DNA from: a virus | Virus record (IMG/VR): IMGVR_UViG_3300043436_000972 | Coordinates: 1 to 46,965 of that record | Direction: 5' to 3' (one strand) | DNA: 46,965 bases | In this document: in pieces, positions 29,001 through 36,386 of the stretch | Layout: each line of letters starts with the position of its first letter | Numbering within the stretch: position 1 is the stretch's first letter | Program-made: the position numbers and the translations under genes | Notes under the pieces: model-generated | Seen by the model: the letters and a program-made list of their open reading frames with translations, nothing else | What the model was told of the DNA's origin: nothing | Databases searched by the model: none

Positions 29001-29929
29001 GACCTAACAGTTGGATTCAGTGTGACACTTCCGCAGGAATCTATTGGCCAAACCACTATGGTGCGCATTTTTACCCAAATGGTGGTTCCACGTACACACA
29101 GTTGCAGATAGACGGCAGCAAAAATTCGTACAGTGGTATGTATATTTCCCACAGCGCTGTTAACGGGATGATGTACGATAGCGCTGGTAACGGCGGTGTT
29201 TACCGCGAAGCTCAAGGCAGATGGTACCTTTATCACAGCGTTGGCAACAACTGTATGGGGGTTGGCACTTCAGCTACAGGTTCTGCTTACGGCATCTATG
29301 TTGTTAAAGGCGGTTATTTTGACGGTCGCGTAGACGGTACTATTTTTTACGATGCTAACAACACAGGCTATTACTTAGACCCTGCAAGCACTAACTCGCT
29401 GCGCACTGTAGGAGATTGGCGTTCTGACTCCTCCACATGGACGGGTGAGTTTTCAGGCAAGATGCAGTACCACGCAAACAATTGGTATTTGCAATTTAAT
29501 TCCAACATGATTTTTCGGCGTTCTGATGGCACTAACGTCATGACGTGCGACTCCGGCGGTAATGTTACTTTTACTGGCAACGTAACTGCTTACTCGGATG
29601 CTCGCCTCAAAGAAAACGTCGTAACAATTGACTCGGCTTTAGCCAAAGTTTTAAAATTGCGTGGTGTCTACTACAACAAAATTGGCAACCCCGAACGCCG
29701 TGTAGGCGTCATTGCGCAAGAAATTGAAACGGTGTTGCCAGAAGTTGTTCGTTTGGTTTCAGACACCAACCCATCAACTGAAGAGACTCAAGAGTTGTTG
29801 GCGGTAGACTACGGAAACATTGCCGGCCTGCTGATCGAGTCTACAAAAGAGCAAAACCAAGAAGTTGTTGATTTACGAAATCGCGTAGCTCAACTAGAAT
29901 CCCTTATCCACAAACTCATTGGAGACTAA
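26069..29929 (+). CDS. Large tail fibre/spike with S74 chaperone domain
   Basis: A 1286-residue receptor-binding fibre. The N-terminus (ALFDRVQETTTTTGTGSVTLAGA) is the common virion-attachment opening. A Gly/Thr/Ser-rich beta-repeat shaft follows, with six copies of a unit like RAPIFYDSNNTGYYLDPAS between about residues 512 and 1110. The C-terminus has AYSDARLKEN, then GVYYNKIGN and RVGVIAQEIETVLPEVV, a Peptidase S74 intramolecular chaperone that trimerises the fibre and cleaves itself off. It follows the HNH gene by 3 bp. Confidence 0.92.
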   Translation: MALALFDRVQETTTTTGTGSVTLAGAVPGFQSFAVVGNGNTCYYTIVDGSAWEVGTGTYSTSGPTLARTTVLSNSNGNTSPITLAAGTKSVFLTYPAGKSVNLNESGNVSPLGTVSSGVWQGSTVGVAYGGTGVTASSGANSVVLRDSNQNIAVNRVNQSNTNTTAAGGTTALTAASSYIHTLVGTGGQTYTLPDATTLTTGVAFVFNNLATGTLTLANFAGTTIGTVPSGGAVAVFLTLNSTTGGTWDLHAYLPEGVTFGTNAFNLGTSIISGGTWQGGTIQTGYGGTGLTSYTSGGAVYANSSSTLTSGTLPLTAGGTAATTASGARTSLDVPSTTGSGASGTWGINITGNAATTSQTNFSNLTIGGSQVLSAANYTSYAPSLTGSGASGTWNINITGSAGSVSGYLPLSGGTMTGSLSFAQSANINFGSSTNEAGPWTISIIGSGGATPATKGTGFGRNLIVKAGNSDNGGGLAGGDLYLRAGAPTAPATSYGVVYLSDDGGFTQAGGSLRAPIFYDSDNTAYYVNPAGATSGSFAAFVGIGGNYGSDDGSWGARLNVGGTPHARLDVRAAGDGIITTMYSHNGQNRGFVGTMSNHRLALAVNGSEVQSVYSSYSESIGSYRAPIFYDSNNTAYYVDPASTSNLNGINVPAGSPGFVNAARGSYYGYSSGYGTIIYGVTSGSVTPCFNVDPIANPSGSFNGNGGEVMFRNGVQFISPNSSNNGYNNYFVLQDGYAAANNSFRAPIFYDSSNTGFYVDPAPGANGISANFQGRIQVGTFNNSQTNSGEAWLGRASDRSSGTFTVQLGGGSSSGRSFEVVDYAWSVVLGSINSDGSSFASGSYRAPIFYERDNTSFYLDPASTSVLNGLNLTSGVLSLSGVNVISRGATWTEFRDPSGATKFWLGNDASIYMNASNYYLRSNDSSATFVDINSSLLQHSSSLRAPIFYDSNDTGYYLNPNGSSLLYGIVLSGNMYFRPNSWIQCDTSAGIYWPNHYGAHFYPNGGSTYTQLQIDGSKNSYSGMYISHSAVNGMMYDSAGNGGVYREAQGRWYLYHSVGNNCMGVGTSATGSAYGIYVVKGGYFDGRVDGTIFYDANNTGYYLDPASTNSLRTVGDWRSDSSTWTGEFSGKMQYHANNWYLQFNSNMIFRRSDGTNVMTCDSGGNVTFTGNVTAYSDARLKENVVTIDSALAKVLKLRGVYYNKIGNPERRVGVIAQEIETVLPEVVRLVSDTNPSTEETQELLAVDYGNIAGLLIESTKEQNQEVVDLRNRVAQLESLIHKLIGD
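27605..29400 (+). repeat. Six RAPIFYDS-type repeats within the fibre gene
   Basis: Copies start near 27605, 27940, 28300, 28600, 28900 and 29335, each encoding a version of RAPIFYDSNNTxYYxDPA. Five units run with variable stretches between them; the last is shortened. They mark repeating shaft segments of the fibre. Confidence 0.8.
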
Positions 29930-29931
29930 CC

Positions 29932-30288
29932 ATGGCAATCACATACACATGGGCCGTCACAGGCATGAAGGTCACAACAGTTGGCTCCGAAGCTGACTAC
30001 GTTGTTCAGACATATTGGACCAAAACCGGTACTGACGAGAACGGCAACACGGGCGTGTTCAGTGGCGCTACACCTCTGGACCCCAACCCAGATCAGCCAG
30101 ACTTCATTCCTTACGACCAGCTGACACAAGAAATTGTTCTTGGCTGGATTCAACCTGTCGTTGTTGGCGGCTATGAAACCCATGTCAATGACGCAATCGC
30201 GGCCCAAATTGCGGCTAAGATTGACCCCGTAACGGAGCCTGCACTACCTTGGGCACCGCCTACACCCCCAACCCCACCAACCCCCTAA
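29932..30288 (+). CDS. Conserved phage protein (MAITYTWAVTGMKV motif), 118 aa
   Basis: A 118-residue protein starting MAITYTWAVTGMKVTTVG, with DYVVQTYWTKTGTDENGN, a set conserved in phages downstream of fibre genes. It ends in a Pro/Thr-rich tail (PPTPPTPPTP). Probably a fibre-assembly or tail-tip protein; the exact role is unknown. It starts 2 bp after the fibre gene. Confidence 0.75.
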   Translation: MAITYTWAVTGMKVTTVGSEADYVVQTYWTKTGTDENGNTGVFSGATPLDPNPDQPDFIPYDQLTQEIVLGWIQPVVVGGYETHVNDAIAAQIAAKIDPVTEPALPWAPPTPPTPPTP

Positions 30289-30297
30289 GAGGAAAGC

Positions 30298-30495
30298 ATG
30301 AACGATAAGATCAATATTGGAGAAGTAACCGTTGCAGAATTCAACGTCATCATGAAACAGCTGGCCGCTGGTCAACTGGGTGAGTGCATCGACCTGTTCA
30401 TGCGTTTGAGCAAGCTTGGCCAAGATTTTCAGATGGCCCAGCAAAACGGCATCCGCCCACCCCCACCAGCAGCTGCTGATTTGAAACAAGGCTAA
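30298..30495 (+). CDS. Small hypothetical protein, 65 aa
   Basis: A 65-residue protein. Residues 1-45 look helical (EVTVAEFNVIMKQLAAGQLGE), and the end is a Pro/Ala-rich tail (PPPPAAADLKQG). GAGG lies upstream of the ATG. No family recognised. It sits between two fibre-related genes. Confidence 0.6.
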   Translation: MNDKINIGEVTVAEFNVIMKQLAAGQLGECIDLFMRLSKLGQDFQMAQQNGIRPPPPAAADLKQG

Positions 30496-30496
30496 C

Positions 30497-31036
30497 ATGG
30501 CACATCTCCCCCTGTGGTATCTAGGTCAACTGGACGGCGACACCTGTAATCAAGTCATTGCAGAGTTGTCGGGCATCGAAGTGCGTGATGCAACCATGGG
30601 GGTAGAGGGAACCGAAAAAGACACCAGAACGCGCAACACCAACGTGCGTTTTGGCGGATCAGATTACTGGCTGACAGACCGCCTTGAGCAGTTTGCCATG
30701 GAAGCCAACAAACATTGTGGCTGGGAATACCATGTCACTGGTCGTGAGAATGTGCAGTTGGCTGAGTACGGCCCCGAGCAACACTACACATGGCACACAG
30801 ACACTTTCACCCTTTCTGGCAAACCGACCGAGCGCAAGATTACCGTGGTTTGCCTACTCAATGACGAGTTTGAAGGCGGCGAGTTTCAAGTGCGGTTGTA
30901 CAGCGACTACAGCGCACCGCTACAAAAAGGGACGATGATTGCGTTCCCATCTATTCTTGAGCACCGCGTCACGCCGGTGCTCTCTGGTATTCGCTATTCA
31001 GCAACTGTTTGGTTCAACGGACCAAGGTTCCGATAG
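30497..31036 (+). CDS. 2-oxoglutarate/Fe(II)-dependent oxygenase
   Basis: A 179-residue double-stranded beta-helix oxygenase. The iron triad is HTD (His100, Asp102) and His156 (ILEHRVTP), with Arg166 in GIRYSATVWF as the 2-oxoglutarate anchor. EYGPEQHYTWH and GEFQVRLY are typical of PKHD-type phage oxygenases. These hydroxylate protein side chains or bases in other systems. The gene is inside the fibre cluster, next to a collagen-like fibre, so a fibre residue could be the substrate; that link is inferred. Confidence 0.88.
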   Translation: MAHLPLWYLGQLDGDTCNQVIAELSGIEVRDATMGVEGTEKDTRTRNTNVRFGGSDYWLTDRLEQFAMEANKHCGWEYHVTGRENVQLAEYGPEQHYTWHTDTFTLSGKPTERKITVVCLLNDEFEGGEFQVRLYSDYSAPLQKGTMIAFPSILEHRVTPVLSGIRYSATVWFNGPRFR

Positions 31037-31045
31037 GAGCTTGCC

Positions 31046-32011
31046 GTGTTCGGCTTTGCAAGCTTCGCCCAAGTCCCATTTGCTTCCTTAGCCGGGAACG
31101 CTTTTGTCTTTGATATTTCCGAGGGATTTGAGTCTGCGGACGCCAATACACAGGTGTTTGCGTTCCTGCAAAGCATCTCAGAAGACAGCGCGATTGATGA
31201 CATCGACGCTACGGCGGGTGACTTTTATGCTCTTGTCTACGAAGACACGGGGCTTGCCGACTCCAGCACCCAGCTGTACGCCTTCTTGCAGTCCATATCC
31301 GAGGACTCTTTACCTGCTGACAGCGCTGAAATCCAAGCCGACTTTGCCTCTTCTATCACAGAAGATTCAGCCATTGCCGACAGCCAAGAGGCGTACACCG
31401 AATTCTTGGAAAGCCTTTCTGAGCCGATTCTTGAGGTTGCCGACTTTTCTACTCAGCAGTCAAACTTTGGCCAGACCATTACAGAGAACGCTGACCTAGC
31501 CTCGATAGAAGTCATTACTGCGCAGTTTGCTCAGGCCGTCACAGAAGCCGTAGATATGGCCGATGTGATAAATATTGCTGCCCAGTTTGTTTCTTCCATT
31601 TCTGAGGACTCTACGCTGGGCGACTCGCAGGTTGCTGTTTTAAACATTTTCTTCTCTATTACAGAGAACTCGACCCTTGCGGACAGCAACACCGCGTCTC
31701 AGGGCTTTTACTTCAGCATCACTGAAAACACCACGCTGGAAGACGTTTTGCAGATTCGTGCAGACTTCCAAACAAGTATTGCCGAAGCCATTGAAATGGC
31801 GCAAAATACAGTTGTTGTTGGCTGGTTCAAGATTGAGACCGGTATGGATGCTGAATGGGTAAACATTACAGGTACGCAAAACGCTGGTTGGACGGGTATT
31901 AGCTCTACGCAAAACGCTGGGTGGGCAATAATTATGGACCCCCAGTCGTCAGGCTGGACGCTGATTGATACCCCACAAAACCCGTCTTGGGACGACATCA
32001 ACAACACTTAG
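31046..32011 (+). CDS. Repeat-rich virion protein (12 units of about 20 residues), 321 aa
   Basis: A 321-residue protein starting with GTG (AGGAG 7 nt upstream). Residues about 22-255 are about 12 degenerate repeats of about 20 residues with the core SISEDSALADS and a hydrophobic Phe/Tyr near the end. A C-terminal part has four W-centred repeats (TQNAGWTGI, TQNAGWAII, QSSGWTLI, QNPSWDDI). Such acidic repeats suggest a rod-like fibre or tail surface protein. It belongs to the fibre cluster. Confidence 0.75.
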   Translation: MFGFASFAQVPFASLAGNAFVFDISEGFESADANTQVFAFLQSISEDSAIDDIDATAGDFYALVYEDTGLADSSTQLYAFLQSISEDSLPADSAEIQADFASSITEDSAIADSQEAYTEFLESLSEPILEVADFSTQQSNFGQTITENADLASIEVITAQFAQAVTEAVDMADVINIAAQFVSSISEDSTLGDSQVAVLNIFFSITENSTLADSNTASQGFYFSITENTTLEDVLQIRADFQTSIAEAIEMAQNTVVVGWFKIETGMDAEWVNITGTQNAGWTGISSTQNAGWAIIMDPQSSGWTLIDTPQNPSWDDINNT

Positions 32012-32031
32012 TTATTCCAAAGGAATGAATT

Positions 32032-33630
32032 ATGCCAAGCACCTTTTCCAATCTAAAGTTTGAGCTAATCACGACGGGCGAACAGCCGGGCGTGTGGGGC
32101 ACGACAACCAACAGCAATATCGGCACCGCCATTGAGCAAGCCATTGTTGGTATGGCCACACTAACCTCTGCCAACTTCACGACCAACGTAGCCACACTCA
32201 CGCTGTCCAACACAACTTCGGCTCAAAATGCTCGGGCGCTGTGCTTGGTGATCTCTTCAGGATGCTTGTCTGCTGCCGGTACGCTAAACGTCCCCGCAAT
32301 CCAGAAGCCGTATCTGATTATTAACAACGACTCTTTTGCAATCACCGTCAAGGTCTCTGGCCAAACAGGTGTGTCTGTGCCGTCTGGCAAGCGCACGGTG
32401 GTCTACAACAACGGCACTGACGTTGGCAACCAAATTGACTATTTGTCTACGCTGGCTCTGGGCACACCCCTGCCAATCACATCTGGCGGTACGGGCACAA
32501 GCTCCACGACGTTTGTCAACCTTGCTACAAATGTTACAGGCAATCTACCCGTAACAAATTTAAACGGTGGCACCGGTGCTTCAACTGCAACGTTTTGGCG
32601 TGGTGATGGCACATGGTCTCCCGGTGGCCAAGGCGCTCCCGGACCTACAGGTCCCACAGGACCCACCGGACTTACTGGTCCTACCGGACTTACTGGCGGC
32701 CCCGGACCTACGGGCAACCCCGGCCCTACCGGACCCACTGGGCCTTCTGGCGCAGCCGCCACGGTTACTGTCGGCACAACTTCTACCGGCCCTGCGGCTG
32801 TCGTGAATAGTGGCACATCGTCTGCTGCGGTGTTTGACTTCACGGTTCCCCAAGGCGCTACTGGACCCACAGGGCCTGTTGGACCCGCTGGACCTACAGG
32901 ACCCGGCTCGACTGTTCCCGGACCTCCCGGCCCTACTGGACCGACTGGACCCACAGGCCCTGCTTCTACTGTTGCTGGACCCCCCGGAGCAACTGGCGGT
33001 CCCGGCCCTGCTGGCCCTGCTGGCCCCACTGGACCTGCTTCAACTGTTGCCGGACCCCCCGGACCTACAGGACCTACTGGCCCAGCAGGCACAAACGGCG
33101 CGGTTGGACCTACAGGACCCGCTGGCCCCACAGGTTTGACTGGTAACACAGGAGCCCCCGGACCTACCGGAGGCCTTGGCCCCGTTGGACCCACAGGACC
33201 CACAGGACCGACTGGCCCCACTGGCCCGATTGGTGGCTCGTCTGGACAAGTTATTTACAACAGCGGCGGTACAGCGGTTGGCTCTGGAAACTTAACTTTT
33301 GACGGCACAACCCTGACTGCAGGCGCTTTGTATTCCAACGGCAACGTGACGGCTTACTCTGACGAAACGCTGAAGATGAACTGGCGCGGATTCCCTGACG
33401 ACTTCATTGAGCAATTGGCGCAGGTACAAAACGGCATTTATGACCGTATAGACAGACAGCAAACACAAGTTGGTGTTGGCGCTGGCTCGTTGCAAAAGGT
33501 TATGCCCGATGCGGTTGAGAAAAGAAATGGCTTGCTTGGTGTGTCTTACGGCAACGCGGCTCTTGCGGCTGTGATTGAGTTGGCCAAGCGAATTGTGTCT
33601 TTGGAAAAGCAGTTAAAAGCCAAGGAGTAA
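32032..33630 (+). CDS. Collagen-like tail fibre with S74-type C-terminus
   Basis: A 532-residue fibre. The N-terminus ([21 protein letters not shown]) is a virion-attachment domain. Residues about 200-400 contain a long Gly-X-Y region rich in [10 protein letters not shown], interrupted by a beta segment near 245-280. The C-terminus has [12 protein letters not shown] and [17 protein letters not shown], an S74-like chaperone similar to the one on the first fibre. Gly-Pro-Thr repeats trimerise as a collagen helix. The upstream oxygenase may modify it. Confidence 0.9.
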   Translation: MPSTFSNLKFELITTGEQPGVWGTTTNSNIGTAIEQAIVGMATLTSANFTTNVATLTLSNTTSAQNARALCLVISSGCLSAAGTLNVPAIQKPYLIINNDSFAITVKVSGQTGVSVPSGKRTVVYNNGTDVGNQIDYLSTLALGTPLPITSGGTGTSSTTFVNLATNVTGNLPVTNLNGGTGASTATFWRGDGTWSPGGQGAPGPTGPTGPTGLTGPTGLTGGPGPTGNPGPTGPTGPSGAAATVTVGTTSTGPAAVVNSGTSSAAVFDFTVPQGATGPTGPVGPAGPTGPGSTVPGPPGPTGPTGPTGPASTVAGPPGATGGPGPAGPAGPTGPASTVAGPPGPTGPTGPAGTNGAVGPTGPAGPTGLTGNTGAPGPTGGLGPVGPTGPTGPTGPTGPIGGSSGQVIYNSGGTAVGSGNLTFDGTTLTAGALYSNGNVTAYSDETLKMNWRGFPDDFIEQLAQVQNGIYDRIDRQQTQVGVGAGSLQKVMPDAVEKRNGLLGVSYGNAALAAVIELAKRIVSLEKQLKAKE

Positions 33631-33633
33631 AAA

Positions 33634-34227
33634 ATGGCAGGATACCTTCCCGGCAGTGGCGCACTTGCGTTTTCGACTATCAATTCAGTGTTTGATGGTC
33701 GCGGTTTAAATTTAAACGCTTATCGCGGTACGCAGTGGTACACGGCTGGTGGCGGCTCCGGCACGTTTTCATCTGGCGCAATTTCGTTTAATGAGTTTTA
33801 TAACAAAGGCCCAAGCCCCGCCATCACAATTTCTTTAGCGGGATTTTATAGTATTTCCGGCACTGTTTATTCTGGCCCCGGCCCTGCTTACGCTGAAATA
33901 ACTTTGTATTCTAATGGCGTAGCAGGTTGGGCAGGTAGCGATGGTTCCGGTAGCTTTACCAACTGGGCAACACCTACCACTGGCGGGGTTGGTTCTAGCT
34001 ATTGGGTTAGATTTACACAGACTAGCAGTGTCAGCGGAACTAACGAGACTGGCAGCGCTAGAAACACTTGGGTTGCACTTAGTGGTTCGCCATATTTTGG
34101 GGTTCAAAGAACTCTTGGTGGTTACGGCAGCCGTACATACACTATCCAAATTGCTTCTGATAGCGGTGGTTCTAACATTGTTGCAACTGTAACAAGTATT
34201 GAGATAGCTGCGGAGATTGCTTTCTAA
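33634..34227 (+). CDS. Fibre-associated structural protein, 197 aa
   Basis: A 197-residue beta-rich protein with Gly/Ser/Thr-rich strands. It begins MAGYLPGSGALAFSTINSVF and contains SSGAISFNEFYNKGPSP. Related small proteins follow collagen-like fibres in phages and form a tip or base domain. It starts 3 bp after the fibre stop, so the two are translated together. Confidence 0.68.
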   Translation: MAGYLPGSGALAFSTINSVFDGRGLNLNAYRGTQWYTAGGGSGTFSSGAISFNEFYNKGPSPAITISLAGFYSISGTVYSGPGPAYAEITLYSNGVAGWAGSDGSGSFTNWATPTTGGVGSSYWVRFTQTSSVSGTNETGSARNTWVALSGSPYFGVQRTLGGYGSRTYTIQIASDSGGSNIVATVTSIEIAAEIAF

Positions 34228-34242
34228 AAGTATTTAACATGA

Positions 34243-34527
34243 ATGCGCTGGTTCTTTGTACTACTTGTAAGTTGCTTTTTTTGGGCAAGTGCCAAGACCC
34301 CGTGCATCATTTCAGATTTTTACAGGTTGAGTTGGATAAACGACCCAACCCTGCGCCACATTGAGTTATCTCGGTGGCTTGAAGTAAACGGCGATGGCTG
34401 TAGTTCAGCGCAGTTAGTGGGAATCTGGAACAACCTTGCGCTTTGGGCGGGGGCTTCGGATAGTGCGGAGTTGAGAGCCAAGGTGTTGTATTACTACGCA
34501 AGGGCAATGGAAAGGGAAAAGAAATGA
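34243..34527 (+). CDS. Small exported protein with signal peptide, 94 aa
   Basis: A 94-residue protein with an N-terminal signal: MRWFFVLLVSCFFWASAKTP. A lipobox-like LVSC lies at 8-11 and a signal peptidase I-like ASA-K at 16-18, so it may be a lipoprotein or a secreted protein. The rest is helical (LSRWLEVNGDG, AKVLYYYARAMER). Located just before the lysis genes, an outer-membrane or spanin-like role is possible but not shown. No good ribosome binding site is visible. Confidence 0.55.
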   Translation: MRWFFVLLVSCFFWASAKTPCIISDFYRLSWINDPTLRHIELSRWLEVNGDGCSSAQLVGIWNNLALWAGASDSAELRAKVLYYYARAMEREKK

Positions 34528-34760
34528 TTACCTTAAACAAATGGTATCCGTTAGTTCAACCCACTCACACTGCTAGAGAATTGGCGTTTGACAAAGCAGT
34601 GGAGAAAGTTCAGGAAGAATACAGATATGCAATGGAATGTCTTAAACAAGTTAGAAAAACTGAAGATTTGGAACTGGAACTTTACGACAAAAGGGCTAGG
34701 CAGAACACAATTGAGCTAGGGTCGTTTGAAGACCGCAGACGGTTTCAAATTTTTGTATGA
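34524..34760 (+). CDS. Small coiled-coil hypothetical protein, 78 aa
   Basis: A 78-residue protein with a likely long helix (LAFDKAVEKVQEEYRYAMECLKQ, then ELELYDKRARQ). No membrane segment. It overlaps the upstream stop by 4 bp. Family unknown; it could partner with the exported protein upstream. Confidence 0.6.
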   Translation: MITLNKWYPLVQPTHTARELAFDKAVEKVQEEYRYAMECLKQVRKTEDLELELYDKRARQNTIELGSFEDRRRFQIFV

Positions 34761-34766
34761 GGACGT

Positions 34767-35513
34767 ATGGTTACAGCTAAAAAAGTACCGGCAAAAACTG
34801 CCGCCAAAGCACCGGCTAAAGCACCCGCAAAGGTAGCGCCGGTTAAACGTAGAACGCCTAAACCAAAGGTGGAAGCTCCTGCTATAAAACAAAAACCCGC
34901 TGAAGCTGCAAAGACAGACGCTATAGGGCGTATTACAGACCTCATTAAATGGGTGGACAGCCCGTTTAAACTACTGACGGTTATCTTGCTTTCGTTCTTG
35001 GCGTTTGCTGGCTACTTTGCTTGGGACTCGCGCCAAGTTATATTGCAAGCCATCCAGAACCAAGACCACATGCCCCAGCTGGTGAAGCAAGATGACTTGG
35101 TTGACCCTGCCAAGAGCTTGATGAAGGATGTAGACGGCTTAGTTGTGCTGGTACACAAAGCCAACCTTACAACCAATTCACGCACCACTGTACTGGCCAT
35201 CAATGCTGACGGCTCACGGGAAAAGAAGATTGAGGGCACAGTCACCTCTTTGTTTAACGCAAGCCCCGACCGTAACGCAGCTATGGTTGCCATGCTGAAC
35301 AATGAAGTGCTCTGCGAAGAGTTCAACCCTTCGTCCAAGGTAGGTGAGTGGGGCGTTAAGCAGGGTGTGAAGTTCATGTGCCGTGGCTCAATCCCACCTG
35401 ACCCCGGTAAGTTTGCTGGCTATTTGGCAATTGGTTTTAAAGAAAAGCCTGAAGATATTTCAGCTTTAAAAACCCGCATCAATTTGGCTTCAACTGACAT
35501 GTCTGATGAATAA
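34767..35513 (+). CDS. Membrane protein with Ala/Lys/Pro-rich N-terminus, 248 aa
   Basis: A 248-residue protein. Residues 1-50 are a KAPAKAPAK-type histone-H1-like basic tract. A transmembrane segment follows at about 72-92 (LLTVILLSFLAFAGYFAW), and then a folded domain of about 150 residues with LVVLVHKANLTTNSRTTV and CEEFNPSSKVGEWG (two Cys). One end would face the cytoplasm with the basic tract. It lies just before the holin and could regulate lysis, but its function is unknown. Confidence 0.62.
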   Translation: MVTAKKVPAKTAAKAPAKAPAKVAPVKRRTPKPKVEAPAIKQKPAEAAKTDAIGRITDLIKWVDSPFKLLTVILLSFLAFAGYFAWDSRQVILQAIQNQDHMPQLVKQDDLVDPAKSLMKDVDGLVVLVHKANLTTNSRTTVLAINADGSREKKIEGTVTSLFNASPDRNAAMVAMLNNEVLCEEFNPSSKVGEWGVKQGVKFMCRGSIPPDPGKFAGYLAIGFKEKPEDISALKTRINLASTDMSDE

Positions 35514-35523
35514 GGAGTAAACA

Positions 35524-35931
35524 ATGATTGGACTAGACGCACTTTTAAACGTGGGCGGTAAGCTCATAGACAAGCTGATCCCAGACCCAGAAGCCAAGGC
35601 CAAGGCGCAATTGGAACTACAGAAGATGGCGCAGGACGGTGAGCTGGCTAAGATGGCCAATGAAACTGAACTGTACAAGACTGAGCAGAACAACCTGACC
35701 GATAGAGTCAAAGCAGACATGGCAAGCGACTCTTGGCTCTCTAAGAACATCCGTCCCATGACGCTGATCTTCTTATTGGTGGCGTATTCTGGGTTTGCTA
35801 TTGCCTCAATATTTGAATACGAAACCCGTGGCGCTTACGTTGAATTGCTGGGACAATGGGGCATGCTCGTGATGTCGTTCTACTTCGGTGGACGCACTAT
35901 GGAAAAGATTGCAGATAGGATTAAAAAATGA
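35524..35931 (+). CDS. Holin of the 3TM superfamily
   Basis: A 135-residue protein. The N-terminal acidic helical part (GGKLIDKLIPDPEAKAKAQ) is characteristic of the 3TM holin superfamily. Hydrophobic segments follow: RPMTLIFLLVAYSGFAIASIF and LLGQWGMLVMSFYFGGRTM. The latter half ends in a charged KIADRIKK tail. It should make the inner-membrane lesion that lets the M15 endolysin act. It overlaps the endolysin gene by 4 bp (ATGA). Confidence 0.85.
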   Translation: MIGLDALLNVGGKLIDKLIPDPEAKAKAQLELQKMAQDGELAKMANETELYKTEQNNLTDRVKADMASDSWLSKNIRPMTLIFLLVAYSGFAIASIFEYETRGAYVELLGQWGMLVMSFYFGGRTMEKIADRIKK

Positions 35932-36356
35932 ATCTGACACCACATTTCACCCTTGAAGAACTTACGCACACTGACCACAGACAGTATGACAACACCCCCA
36001 ACGAAGCCGAGCTGGAGAACATTAAGCGGCTCGCCGCCTTCCTTGAGGAAGTCAAAACTGCCTTGGGCGGAAGACCAGTCATGGTTAATTCTGCTTTTCG
36101 CAGCAAGCAAGTCAATGATGCTGTTGGTTCTAAAGATACTAGCCAGCATCGTATTGGTTGTGCTGTGGACATCCGAGTACCTCAACTGACCCCTGACGAA
36201 GTGGTCAAAACCATCATTGCGTCTGGGCTGCCCTACGACCAAGTCATTCGAGAGTTTGACCGCTGGACCCATGTGAGCATTCCAAACACACCAGACGCCA
36301 AGCCAAGAAAACAAGCGCTGATTATCGATAAAACAGGCACACGGCTTTATGCTTGA
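35928..36356 (+). CDS. Endolysin, M15-type peptidase (D-Ala-D-Ala carboxypeptidase-like)
   Basis: A 142-residue zinc peptidase of the M15A type, the usual single-domain endolysin that cuts peptidoglycan stems. Zinc ligands are visible as His74 (SQHRIG), Asp81 (AVDIRV) and His115 (THVSI), with a catalytic acid likely at Glu109 (IREFDRW). NSAFRSKQVND is also conserved. It has no signal sequence, so it needs the upstream holin. Confidence 0.92.
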   Translation: MNLTPHFTLEELTHTDHRQYDNTPNEAELENIKRLAAFLEEVKTALGGRPVMVNSAFRSKQVNDAVGSKDTSQHRIGCAVDIRVPQLTPDEVVKTIIASGLPYDQVIREFDRWTHVSIPNTPDAKPRKQALIIDKTGTRLYA

Positions 36357-36386
36357 TGCGCACCCAAATTGATGGGAAAATGAGCC

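Noticed and set aside
32439-33221. Long antisense frame (260 aa, GPVGP-rich) opposite the collagen-like fibre
   Set aside because: It is a mirror of the Gly-Pro-Thr codon repeats (GGN-CCN-ACN reads as GPV-type repeats on the other strand). No independent start signal or known family.
32640-33240. Possible CRISPR or minisatellite at the GGACCTACAGG-like repeats
   Set aside because: Short 9-nt periodicity is explained by Gly-Pro-Thr codons.
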